NCBI GenBank assembly: GCA_016202915.1
Contig: JACQNT010000122.1
Coordinates: forward strand, 1-5,368
Direction of reading: 5' to 3'
DNA from: Acidobacteriota bacterium
GTDB lineage: Bacteria; Acidobacteriota; Polarisedimenticolia; Gp22-AA2
DNA length: 5,368 nucleotides
The notes beneath the pieces are model-generated. The model saw nothing but the letters and a program-made list of their open reading frames with translations, searched no databases and was not told where the DNA came from. Position numbers and translations under genes: made by a program. Of the stretch, positions 1-5,368 are shown piece by piece; the first letter of the stretch is position 1; each line of letters begins with the position of its first letter.

Positions 1-882
1 GCGCGTCACCGTGGCGATCAGATCGTTCTTCGGCAGGCCGGCGATCTCCTGCATGATGCGCTCCAGGAACGGCAAGCCGAACTCCTCACGGCCGCTGGAC
101 TTGGGGGGCGGGGCATTGAGGTACGGGTGCCCCATGAGGCGCTCGAGAAGCGGCGCGGAGACGGCGCCGCTTCGAGCATAGCGGCCGCCGTGATCGAATG
201 CCTCGCGGCCGCCGGTCAGGCGCGACACCAGGCCGTCGATCACCATGTTGCCGGGCCCGATGTCGAACCCCAGGACGCGATCGGGGCCGGCGCTCGCGGG
301 GATCGCCGTGAGGCTGGCCACGCCCCCGATGTTGAGCACCAGCCGGCCGCGCGAGCGGTTGCGGAACAGGAGATAGTCGACGTAGGAATCGAGAGGCGAC
401 CCCTGGCCGCCGGCCGCCAGGTCGCGGGCCCTGAAGTTGGCCACCGTGGTGCATCCCGTGCGCTCGGCGATGACCGCCGGCTCACCCATCTGAAGACTGG
501 CGCGCACCGGGATGCCGGTGATCATCAGCGCCTCGGGAAGGTGCTGGACCGTCTGCCCGTGGGAGCCGATCAGATCCACGGCCTGGAGATCGAGGCCGGC
601 CTGCGCCGCGACGTGCACGGCGGCCCGCGCGAACAGCTCTCCCAGCAGGACGTTGAGACGGCAGAGGGAGGCGGCGTCGCCGCTTCTGGGCTCCGAACAG
701 GACAGGATGAGGTCGCGGACCTTGACGGAGTACTGCAGCGTCTCGTGGCGCAGCAGGCGCCAGGAGAGCGATTCGCCGCTGCCCCGCACGCGCACCAGGG
801 CGGCGTCGACGCCGTCGGCAGAGGTGCCGGACATGATGCCGATGATCAGCCGTTCCGGCTTGGCCCTGATATCCGTGAACAT
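1..882 (-). CDS. anmK: Anhydro-N-acetylmuramic acid kinase (partial, 3' end outside window)
   Basis: AnmK is a cytosolic kinase of the ASKHA (hexokinase/actin-like) fold. It hydrolyses the 1,6-anhydro ring of anhydro-MurNAc and phosphorylates it to MurNAc-6-phosphate during peptidoglycan recycling. The frame is open for 294 codons from the ATG at 882 to the left edge. The family usually has about 370 residues, so some 75-80 C-terminal residues are missing. Family signatures are all in order: MSGTSADGVDAAL at residues 17-29 (N-terminal phosphate-binding loop), GSHGQT 106-111, GEPAVIAERTG 133-143, RD followed by GGQGSPL 153-164 (the Asp at 154 is the probable catalytic base, by my recollection of the family), NIGG 184-187, GFDIGPGN 205-212 and FDHGG 229-233. 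The visible end (DLIATVTR) matches the region just before the last helices. No in-frame start exists between this ATG and Met17, and Met17 lies inside the first motif, so the start is secure. The gene is divergent from the envelope operon. No missing key residue was seen. Confidence 0.95.
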   Translation of the reverse strand, partial: MFTDIRAKPERLIIGIMSGTSADGVDAALVRVRGSGESLSWRLLRHETLQYSVKVRDLILSCSEPRSGDAASLCRLNVLLGELFARAAVHVAAQAGLDLQAVDLIGSHGQTVQHLPEALMITGIPVRASLQMGEPAVIAERTGCTTVANFRARDLAAGGQGSPLDSYVDYLLFRNRSRGRLVLNIGGVASLTAIPASAGPDRVLGFDIGPGNMVIDGLVSRLTGGREAFDHGGRYARSGAVSAPLLERLMGHPYLNAPPPKSSGREEFGLPFLERIMQEIAGLPKNDLIATVTR

Positions 883-884
883 GG

Positions 885-891
885 ACCTCCC
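885..891 (-). promoter_or_regulatory. Ribosome binding site of anmK
   Basis: On the minus strand GGGAGGT stands just before the ATG at 882, with GGAGG ending 3 nt before the start codon. The core is strong but the spacing is shorter than the usual 5-9 nt, which may lower translation. An ATG 26 nt upstream on the same strand is out of frame and has no comparable purine tract. Confidence 0.65.
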
Positions 892-940
892 GAGTTTCGG
901 AACTTCATGGATCGACGTGACTTAATCAGAACGGCGGCCG

Positions 941-969
941 ATATTAGCGGAATCGGGCCCGGCGATCAA
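941..969 (-). promoter_or_regulatory. Predicted sigma70-type promoter of anmK
   Basis: Read on the minus strand, TTGATC (964-969) is followed after exactly 17 nt by TAATAT (941-946). The -10 box matches TATAAT at four of six positions and the -35 box matches TTGACA at four of six. In this G+C-rich background such an A+T-rich pair at ideal spacing is unlikely to be chance. Transcription would start near 934, giving a leader of about 52 nt before anmK. Confidence 0.6.
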
Positions 970-977
970 CGTGTTGA
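966..977. promoter_or_regulatory. 12-bp dyad between the divergent -35 boxes (possible operator)
   Basis: TCAAC-GT-GTTGA has perfectly complementary 5-bp arms around a 2-bp centre. It is formed largely by the two opposed TTGA-containing -35 boxes plus the 4 bp between them. The symmetry does not extend past 12 bp. It could be a small regulator site or simply the geometric result of two back-to-back -35 elements. Confidence 0.3.
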
Positions 978-1002
978 AGGGCGGCGGTTTTTGACCTATA
1001 CT
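974..1002 (+). promoter_or_regulatory. Predicted sigma70-type promoter of the AlkP-envC-S41 operon
   Basis: TTGAAG (974-979) is separated by 17 nt from TATACT (997-1002), close to the TTGACA/TATAAT consensus. The predicted start of transcription is about 1009, leaving a leader of roughly 47 nt before the TTG start at 1056. No other promoter was seen on the plus strand before the three genes, and the short or negative gaps downstream suggest that this one serves all of them. Confidence 0.65.
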
Positions 1003-1041
1003 TTCCGGGTCCGTGGAGCCGATATAACTTGTTGATCTGCT

Positions 1042-1047
1042 GGAGGA
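1042..1047 (+). promoter_or_regulatory. Ribosome binding site that fixes the TTG start at 1056
   Basis: GGAGGA lies 8 nt before a TTG at 1056-1058, ideal spacing. A longer open frame begins at another TTG (1029), but that choice would place this strong site inside the gene. Its only upstream purine run is the weaker TGGAG at 1014-1018. Starting at 1056 also leaves a cleaner signal peptide. Confidence 0.75.
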
Positions 1048-1055
1048 TCGCCCCG

Positions 1056-3380
1056 TTGTTTCCGCCAGCCGTGGCGGGCCGTCCCGGCGTCCTGCCGCGG
1101 AGGGGGCTGGCGATTTCACTGGCCGTCTCGATGGCTCTGGGCCTGGCCGTCGGCGCGCGGGGCACCGCGGCGGCAGAGTCACGAGGCGCGGCGGCCGAGG
1201 ACGGCCGATACGACAGGGTCGTGATTCTCGGATTCGACGGCGCCGATGCTTCCCTGGTGGAGGAATACCTCGCTGCGGGGCGCCTGCCCAACCTGGCCCG
1301 GCTGCGGTCGGGCGGCTACTACGCCCGGCTGCGCACCACCAACCCGCCGCAGACGCCGGTTTCCTGGGCGTCGTTCTCGACGGGGTTGAACCCTGGGCGC
1401 ACCGAGATCTTCGATTTCCTGCGCCGTACCGAGGGGACCTACCTCCCCGAGTTCGCCATGGTCCGCGAGGGAAAGAGGGCGTTTCTTTTCGGAGCCCGCA
1501 ACCCGCTCGTCCTCGGCTCGGCGACGGCGGCGATCGTCGCGATCCTGGCCGGCTCGATCCTGGCGCTGGCGCTGCGGAAGTGGCGTGTGGCCCTCCCCGC
1601 GGCCCTTCTCGCAGCCCTCGCCGCGGGGGGCGCCGCGTCGTTCGCCGCGGCGCGCTATCTCCCGGCCGAGGTCCCGACCGCGGCCAACGCGCGCCGCGGG
1701 GTCACCTTCTGGGCCGCCGCGGCCGGCGCAGGCCTGAAGGTCCGGGTTCTCAACGTCCCGGCGACCTTCCCCGCCGAGGACCACGACCACGGCCGGATGC
1801 TTTCCGGGCTCGGAGTTCCGGACATGCGCGGCCGCATCGGCTCGCCCTCCTTCTACACCTCCGACGCCTCGCTGGCGGTGACGGACAATCAATTCAGCGT
1901 CGAGGTCGTGAAGCTCAGGGAGCGGCGCGGGACCATCGAGACGGCGATCGTCGGGCCGCTGAACAAGCCGTTCTACGACTACGTCCTGGAAGAGGCGGCG
2001 CGCGGGGCCGGGAGCGCCGGCGCCCGCCGGGAGGTGCGCGAGCGGGCCGAGAAGGCGCTCGCGGCGCGCGGCGTGCCGCGGCGCCTGGACGTGCCGTTCC
2101 GGATCGAGGCGTCCGACCGGGCCCTGACGATCGATCTCGCGGGGCGGCGGGAGACCCTCCGCCCCGGCGACTGGAGCGGCTGGTTCGTCGTTCCGATCCC
2201 AGTCAACCCGGTGGTGGACGCAGTGGCGGGGCTCAGGGGGATCGTCCGTTTCAAGCTGATCGCCCTGCAGCCCGACATCAAACTCTACGCCTCGCCCCTC
2301 AACTTCCACCCGGACTGCCAGCCGGTCCCGTTCACGTCGCCGCGCGGTTTCGCGCGCGAGCTGGTGCGGGAGTTCGGCCTGTTCAAGACGCTCGGCTGGC
2401 CGATCGACACCTGGTCGCTCCCATCAGGGCTGACGGACGAGCGCCACTTCCTCGAGGACATGGACGCGACGGTCGCCGTGCAGCAGGTGATGATGGAGCG
2501 CTTCCTGGAGCGGGCTGAGGAGGACCTCTACGTGCAGGTCTTCGACTTCCCGGACCGGGTGGGGCACATGCTCTGGCGCCTGCACGATCCCGGGCACCCG
2601 CTCTACGACGCGCGGCTGGCCGCCGAGTACGCCGGGGAGATCCCGCGCTCCTACGAGAGGATGGACCGGATCGTCGGCGAGGCCCTCAAGACGATCGACG
2701 GGCGCACCGCCCTCATCGTCTGCAGCGACCACGGGTTCGCTTCGTTCCGCAGGGGCGTCAACTACAACACCTGGCTGGTGCAGAACGGGTTCATGACGCT
2801 GAAGCAGGGCGTGGCGACGGGAGGGAAGACCCTGGAGGACCTGTTCGACCGCGGCGCTCTGGGGGAGTTCTTCCAGTACGTCGATTGGTCGCGCACCAGG
2901 GCCTACGCCATGGGGCTCGGGAACATCTATATCAACCTGATGGCGCGCGAGCCGAAAGGGAGCGTCCTGCCCGGCCGCGAGTACGAGGAGGTGCGCGAGG
3001 CGCTCGCCCGCCGCCTGGAGGCGCTCGTCGATCCGGAGACGGGCGAGAGACCCGTGGCCCGGGTCTACACGCGAGAGGAGATTTACAGCGGCTTCGACCC
3101 GAGCCTGGTGCCCGACCTGCGCGCGGCGAACAGCGGGCACTACCGGATCGGCTGGCAGACCGCGCTCGGGGAGGTGCCGCCCCGGGTGTTCGAAGACAAC
3201 TTGAAGCTCTGGAGCGGGGACCACTGTTCCAACGACCCTTCGCTCGTCCCGGGAGTCCTGTTCAGCAACGTGAAGCTGGGGCCCGCCGCCCCGGCCATCT
3301 CAGACATCCACCCCACCGTCCTGGCGCTCCTCGGGGTGCCCGCCGTGGAAGGGACCGATGGCACGACCCTGTTCCCCTGA
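1056..3380 (+). CDS. Exported AlkP-superfamily phosphohydrolase/phosphodiesterase (COG3379-like) with an internal membrane hairpin
   Basis: A 774-residue protein of the alkaline phosphatase/type I phosphodiesterase superfamily, two-metal enzymes that cleave phosphate esters. The substrate is unknown. Start is TTG, chosen from the Shine-Dalgarno site 8 nt upstream. An export signal spans residues 1-40: RR at 15-16, a hydrophobic stretch 18-34, and AAA before Glu41 as a likely cleavage site. Metal and catalytic residues visible: Asp61 in GFDGAD; Thr100 in QTPVSW as the probable nucleophile; Asp500 and His504 in DFPDRVGH; Asp558-His559 in CSDHGF; His723 in SGDHCS as the likely last ligand. The C-terminus (DIHPTVLALLGVP) is typical. 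Two hydrophobic helices at about 151-173 and 178-199, joined by RKWR, lie between the nucleophile and the second metal half, so the catalytic domain is interrupted by a hairpin whose loop should face the cytoplasm. The middle section (FKLIALQPDIKLYASPLNF at 399 onward) resembles the family's specific insert. This is not GpmI, which is cytoplasmic and about 510 aa. It is first in an operon with envC. Confidence 0.88.
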   Translation: MFPPAVAGRPGVLPRRGLAISLAVSMALGLAVGARGTAAAESRGAAAEDGRYDRVVILGFDGADASLVEEYLAAGRLPNLARLRSGGYYARLRTTNPPQTPVSWASFSTGLNPGRTEIFDFLRRTEGTYLPEFAMVREGKRAFLFGARNPLVLGSATAAIVAILAGSILALALRKWRVALPAALLAALAAGGAASFAAARYLPAEVPTAANARRGVTFWAAAAGAGLKVRVLNVPATFPAEDHDHGRMLSGLGVPDMRGRIGSPSFYTSDASLAVTDNQFSVEVVKLRERRGTIETAIVGPLNKPFYDYVLEEAARGAGSAGARREVRERAEKALAARGVPRRLDVPFRIEASDRALTIDLAGRRETLRPGDWSGWFVVPIPVNPVVDAVAGLRGIVRFKLIALQPDIKLYASPLNFHPDCQPVPFTSPRGFARELVREFGLFKTLGWPIDTWSLPSGLTDERHFLEDMDATVAVQQVMMERFLERAEEDLYVQVFDFPDRVGHMLWRLHDPGHPLYDARLAAEYAGEIPRSYERMDRIVGEALKTIDGRTALIVCSDHGFASFRRGVNYNTWLVQNGFMTLKQGVATGGKTLEDLFDRGALGEFFQYVDWSRTRAYAMGLGNIYINLMAREPKGSVLPGREYEEVREALARRLEALVDPETGERPVARVYTREEIYSGFDPSLVPDLRAANSGHYRIGWQTALGEVPPRVFEDNLKLWSGDHCSNDPSLVPGVLFSNVKLGPAAPAISDIHPTVLALLGVPAVEGTDGTTLFP
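3347..3354 (+). promoter_or_regulatory. Ribosome binding site of envC inside the preceding gene
   Basis: GGAAGGGA ends 3 nt before the ATG at 3358 and lies within the last codons of the AlkP-family gene. Together with the 23-nt overlap of the two reading frames, this suggests that ribosomes finishing the first gene help initiation of the second. Confidence 0.55.
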
Positions 3381-4614
3381 GATCCGCCGGCTGCTCGTCC
3401 CGGCCCTTCTGCTGGCATGGGCCCTGCCGTGCCGTCCCCTCGCGGCCGAGGAGGAGACGCGCGCCCGGGCGCTGCTCCAGGAGGAGGCGCGCCTGCAGCG
3501 CATCCAGCAGGAGTTCGAGGAGATCAGGGGACGTCTGGAGTTCACGGCGGCGCAGGAGGGGTCGGTCCTCGACGCTCTGGAGGAGCTGGATCTGCGGAGG
3601 GCGCTTCTGGACCGGGAGGCGGGGTCGCTCCGCCGCGAGATCGCCGCGGCCGCCCGGCGCCAGGAGGCGACCGGGAGGCAGGTGGACGATCTGACGCGGC
3701 GGCTGGCCGCGGAGGAGCGTGATCTGCGCGCCTGGCTGCGCGAGGTCTACAAGGTCGGGCCGCTGCGCTACCTGCGCTGGGTCGCGTCCACCTCCTCCCC
3801 GGCCCAGGTCGCCGCCTCCCGCAGGATGGTCGGGGCGCTGGGCCTGGGCGAGGCCCGCCGGATCGAGGCGGTGCGCGCCGATCGGCAGAGGCTCCAGGTC
3901 GCCCTGATCGACCTCCAGGGCCAGCGCCAGGCCCTGGCGCGCCTGGAACGGGATCTGCAGCGCAAGGCGGAGGAGGTGCTGGAGAACCACCGGCGCGAGG
4001 AGGCGGTCCTGGCCGGGCTCAAGAAGGAGAAGACGGCGCAGAAGAGGGTGCTCCTGGACCTGGAGCAGGTGCAGCGCGAGATCCGCGACCTGATCGAGCG
4101 ACTGTCGCGGCCCGGCTACCGGGATCCGGTCCCCTCGCTCGGCTTCGTCCGCTTCCGCGGCCTGCTGGACTGGCCGGCGCAGGGGAAGCTGGCGGTCCCC
4201 TTCGGGAACGTGCGCCACCCGCGCTTCAGCACCGAGATCCGGCATCCCGGCGTGGACATCGCGGCGGACCCCGGGAAGGAGGTGCGCGCCGTATTCGACG
4301 GCCGCGTCGTCTTCAGTGACTGGTTCAAGGGGTACGGCCAGATGATCGTGATCGATCACGGGGACGGCTACCTGTCGATCTACGGCTACGTGGACGAGCG
4401 GCTCGTCGCCACGGGCCAGGAGGTGCGCCAGGGGGAGCGCATCGCCCAGTGCGGGGCGAGGGGATCCTTCGACGTGCCCGGCCTGTACTTCGAGATCCGC
4501 CATGACGGCAAACCGGAGGATCCCGCACGCTGGCTGCGGGGCGCCCCGGGAAGGACGCTCAAGCCTCGACCCGCGGGCCGGCCGAGCGCGCGGGGCTCGC
4601 GTTCGGGAAACTGA
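3358..4614 (+). CDS. envC: EnvC-type murein hydrolase activator (coiled coil plus degenerate LytM/M23 domain)
   Basis: EnvC is a periplasmic protein that activates N-acetylmuramoyl-L-alanine amidases at the division site. In E. coli it is controlled by FtsEX; neither FtsEX nor an amidase is encoded here. The 418-residue product starts with a signal peptide (RR at 10-11, hydrophobic 12-23, probable cleavage after Ala30). Charged heptad-like coiled coils run from about 31 to 125 and 160 to 250. Between them is the EnvC-like segment LREVYKVGPLRYLRWV (from 127). After a linker and LLDWPAQG (270-277) comes the LytM domain to about 392. Its site is degenerate: His296 and Asp300 of the H-x3-D motif remain, but the usual Y-x-His is Tyr342-Gly-Tyr344 and the H-x-H is Gly375-Leu-Tyr377 before FEIR. 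E. coli EnvC has the same SLYGY and LYFEIR forms, so an activator rather than a peptidase is inferred. The tail 393-418 is basic and Pro/Gly/Ser-rich. Another M23 activator such as an NlpD-like protein is the alternative, but no lipobox or LysM is seen. Confidence 0.88.
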   Translation: MARPCSPEIRRLLVPALLLAWALPCRPLAAEEETRARALLQEEARLQRIQQEFEEIRGRLEFTAAQEGSVLDALEELDLRRALLDREAGSLRREIAAAARRQEATGRQVDDLTRRLAAEERDLRAWLREVYKVGPLRYLRWVASTSSPAQVAASRRMVGALGLGEARRIEAVRADRQRLQVALIDLQGQRQALARLERDLQRKAEEVLENHRREEAVLAGLKKEKTAQKRVLLDLEQVQREIRDLIERLSRPGYRDPVPSLGFVRFRGLLDWPAQGKLAVPFGNVRHPRFSTEIRHPGVDIAADPGKEVRAVFDGRVVFSDWFKGYGQMIVIDHGDGYLSIYGYVDERLVATGQEVRQGERIAQCGARGSFDVPGLYFEIRHDGKPEDPARWLRGAPGRTLKPRPAGRPSARGSRSGN

Positions 4615-4616
4615 TT

Positions 4617-4628
4617 GGAGGATGAAGG
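4617..4628 (+). promoter_or_regulatory. Ribosome binding region of the S41 gene
   Basis: Two purine cores, GGAGG (4617-4621) and GAAGG (4624-4628), precede the ATG at 4633. The second has 4-nt spacing and the first 11-nt. A different ATG at 4622 touches the first core directly and opens only MKAP before its stop, so 4633 is the gene start. Confidence 0.6.
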
Positions 4629-4632
4629 CTCC

Positions 4633-5368
4633 ATGAAGATCACCACGGACAGGAAGCTGATGCTGGCGCTCTCGGCGGGGCTGATCGTGTTCACGGTCGC
4701 CGGCGCGATGGTGGGGAAGGCGGTCGCGGTGGAGGGGACCTACAGCTACCTCAAGCTGTTCAACGAGGCCCTCTACCTCATCGTCAACAACTACGTTCAG
4801 CCCGTGCAGCTGGAATCGCTGATGGAGGGCGCCTACCGCGGCATGCTGGAAGCGCTCGATCCCGCCAACGAGTACCTCGCCGCCCGGGACTTCCAGAGGG
4901 CAGCGCGAGGGGAGAGCGCGGGCCCGGCGGACGTCGGCCTGACTCTGTCCAAGAGACGCGGGTACATCACCGTGGTCAGCGCCCAGCGGGGGGCGCCGGC
5001 GGCGGAGGCCGGGATCGGCAGCGGGACCGTCCTGATCAGCATCGACGGGCTGTCGACGCGCTCCATGGGCGTCTGGCGGGCAACGCAGGCGCTGCGCGGG
5101 AAACCGGGGACGAAGGTGACGGCGACCATCAGCGCTCCGCCGGAGGCCGGGCTGCGCAGGACGGTCACCCTGGTGCGGGCCCTCCTGCAGCCGGCCGTGC
5201 CCGTCGCCACGCTGGACGGACCCGACCTCGGCGTGGCCAGGGTCGCGGCGGTCCAGGAGGGTGACGCGCGCCGCCTCGAGCAGGCGATCGCCGCGCTCAA
5301 GCGGCGCGGCGCCGCGCGCCTGCTCCTGGACCTGCGAGGCTGCTCCTCGGCCTCCCTGGCGGAGGCGA
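4633..5368 (+). CDS. S41-family carboxyl-terminal processing protease, N-terminal part (3' end outside window)
   Basis: Ctp/S41 serine proteases cut periplasmic or envelope proteins near their C-terminus, using a PDZ domain to bind substrate tails. The first 245 codons are visible; family members usually run to about 400-550. Residues 9-32 form a signal anchor or signal peptide (KLMLALSAGLIVFTVAGAMV). The helical lead-in is typical: ALYLIVNNYVQPV, then GMLEALDPANEYL, where the last part corresponds to the family's LDPHSxYL (here 75-82). A PDZ domain spans about 98-172, with DVGLTL at 100-105 and GAPAAEAGI at 120-128. The S41 core begins at LGVARVAAVQEG and the beta-strand LLLDLR ends at Arg235. 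The next residues are GCSSAS instead of the expected NNPGG-like turn. The catalytic Ser-Lys region lies outside the window, so activity cannot be judged. It follows envC by 18 nt, a common pairing in Gram-negatives. CtpA-like is the best family label, but I give no symbol. Confidence 0.85.
   Translation, partial: MKITTDRKLMLALSAGLIVFTVAGAMVGKAVAVEGTYSYLKLFNEALYLIVNNYVQPVQLESLMEGAYRGMLEALDPANEYLAARDFQRAARGESAGPADVGLTLSKRRGYITVVSAQRGAPAAEAGIGSGTVLISIDGLSTRSMGVWRATQALRGKPGTKVTATISAPPEAGLRRTVTLVRALLQPAVPVATLDGPDLGVARVAAVQEGDARRLEQAIAALKRRGAARLLLDLRGCSSASLAEA

Noticed and set aside
127..1035. Plus-strand open frame of 302 codons across the anmK gene
   Set aside because: It is antisense to anmK, whose motifs are unmistakable. 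The translation has no recognisable fold and is rich in Arg, Gly, Ala and Asp, typical of a shadow frame in G+C-rich DNA.
1029..1055. Longer TTG start for the AlkP-family protein
   Set aside because: It would add nine residues before the signal peptide and leave the strong GGAGGA site unused inside the gene. The TTG at 1056 has ideal spacing.
883..1055. Terminator, small RNA or riboswitch in the intergenic region
   Set aside because: No stable hairpin followed by a T run is visible. The only T run (988-992) belongs to the promoter spacer, and the leaders are too short for a known riboswitch.
1086..1115. Twin-arginine (Tat) export motif in the AlkP-family signal peptide
   Set aside because: PRRGLA at residues 14-19 keeps the two arginines but lacks the usual Ser/Thr before them and Phe-Leu-Lys after, so ordinary Sec export is as likely. 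Not called as Tat.
1179..2309. Minus-strand open frame of 376 codons opposite the AlkP-family gene
   Set aside because: Long antisense frames arise when third positions are nearly all G or C. The product is low-complexity Arg/Gly/Glu/Pro, has no motif, and faces a well-supported gene.
3421..3447. Possible lipoprotein signal (cysteine in ALPCRP) in EnvC
   Set aside because: The residue before the cysteine is proline, which does not fit a lipobox, and a normal cleavage site follows at Ala30.
3262..4503. Minus-strand open frame of 413 codons opposite envC
   Set aside because: It is almost as long as envC, but its translation has only Leu/Arg/Gln/Pro-rich low complexity, while the plus strand gives a signal peptide, coiled coils and a LytM domain.
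4622..4636. Five-codon mini-frame ATG...TGA (MKAP) ending in an ATGA overlap with the S41 start
   Set aside because: A coupled leader peptide was considered, but its ATG directly abuts the GGAGG core with no spacing, so initiation there is unlikely.

Overview
The window is very G+C-rich (by eye, not counted), densely coding bacterial DNA, with codons strongly favouring G or C at the third position. It carries four protein genes, two of them cut by the window edges. Two N-terminal export signals, an EnvC-like protein and an AnmK kinase suggest a Gram-negative (diderm), high-GC chromosome. Acidobacteriota, Methylomirabilota/Rokubacteria or a deltaproteobacterial lineage are guesses; the sequence alone cannot settle the taxon. 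No RNA gene, mobile element, CRISPR array, long repeat or convincing terminator was seen.

Layout. Bases 1-882, minus strand: the 5' 294 codons of anmK (anhydro-N-acetylmuramic acid kinase), whose 3' end lies beyond the left edge. Bases 883-1055: a compact divergent control region with two back-to-back sigma70-type promoters. Both have 17-nt spacers, and their -35 boxes are only 4 bp apart, inside a 12-bp dyad. Bases 1056-3380, plus strand: an exported AlkP-superfamily phosphohydrolase/phosphodiesterase (COG3379-like) of 774 aa. It begins at a TTG codon and has a predicted two-helix membrane hairpin inserted within the catalytic domain. Bases 3358-4614: an EnvC-type murein hydrolase activator with a signal peptide, long coiled coils and a degenerate LytM/M23 domain. 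It overlaps the preceding gene by 23 nt. Bases 4633-5368: the first 245 codons of an S41-type carboxyl-terminal processing protease with an N-terminal membrane anchor and a PDZ domain, running off the right edge.

How they may work together. The three plus-strand genes look like one operon read from the promoter at 974-1002. EnvC next to an S41 protease is a familiar arrangement (in many proteobacteria gpmI-envC-ctp). Here the gpmI position is taken by another AlkP-superfamily member, but one that is exported rather than cytoplasmic. EnvC-type proteins switch on peptidoglycan amidases during cell separation, S41 proteases trim periplasmic proteins, and AnmK recovers anhydro-MurNAc released by murein turnover. 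The theme is therefore envelope remodelling and recycling. The substrate of the AlkP-family enzyme is unknown.

The window is mostly ordinary housekeeping or envelope DNA. The points worth a second look are the tightly packed divergent promoters, the membrane hairpin in the AlkP domain, the half-degenerate LytM site of EnvC, and the missing NPGG-type motif in the S41 protein.
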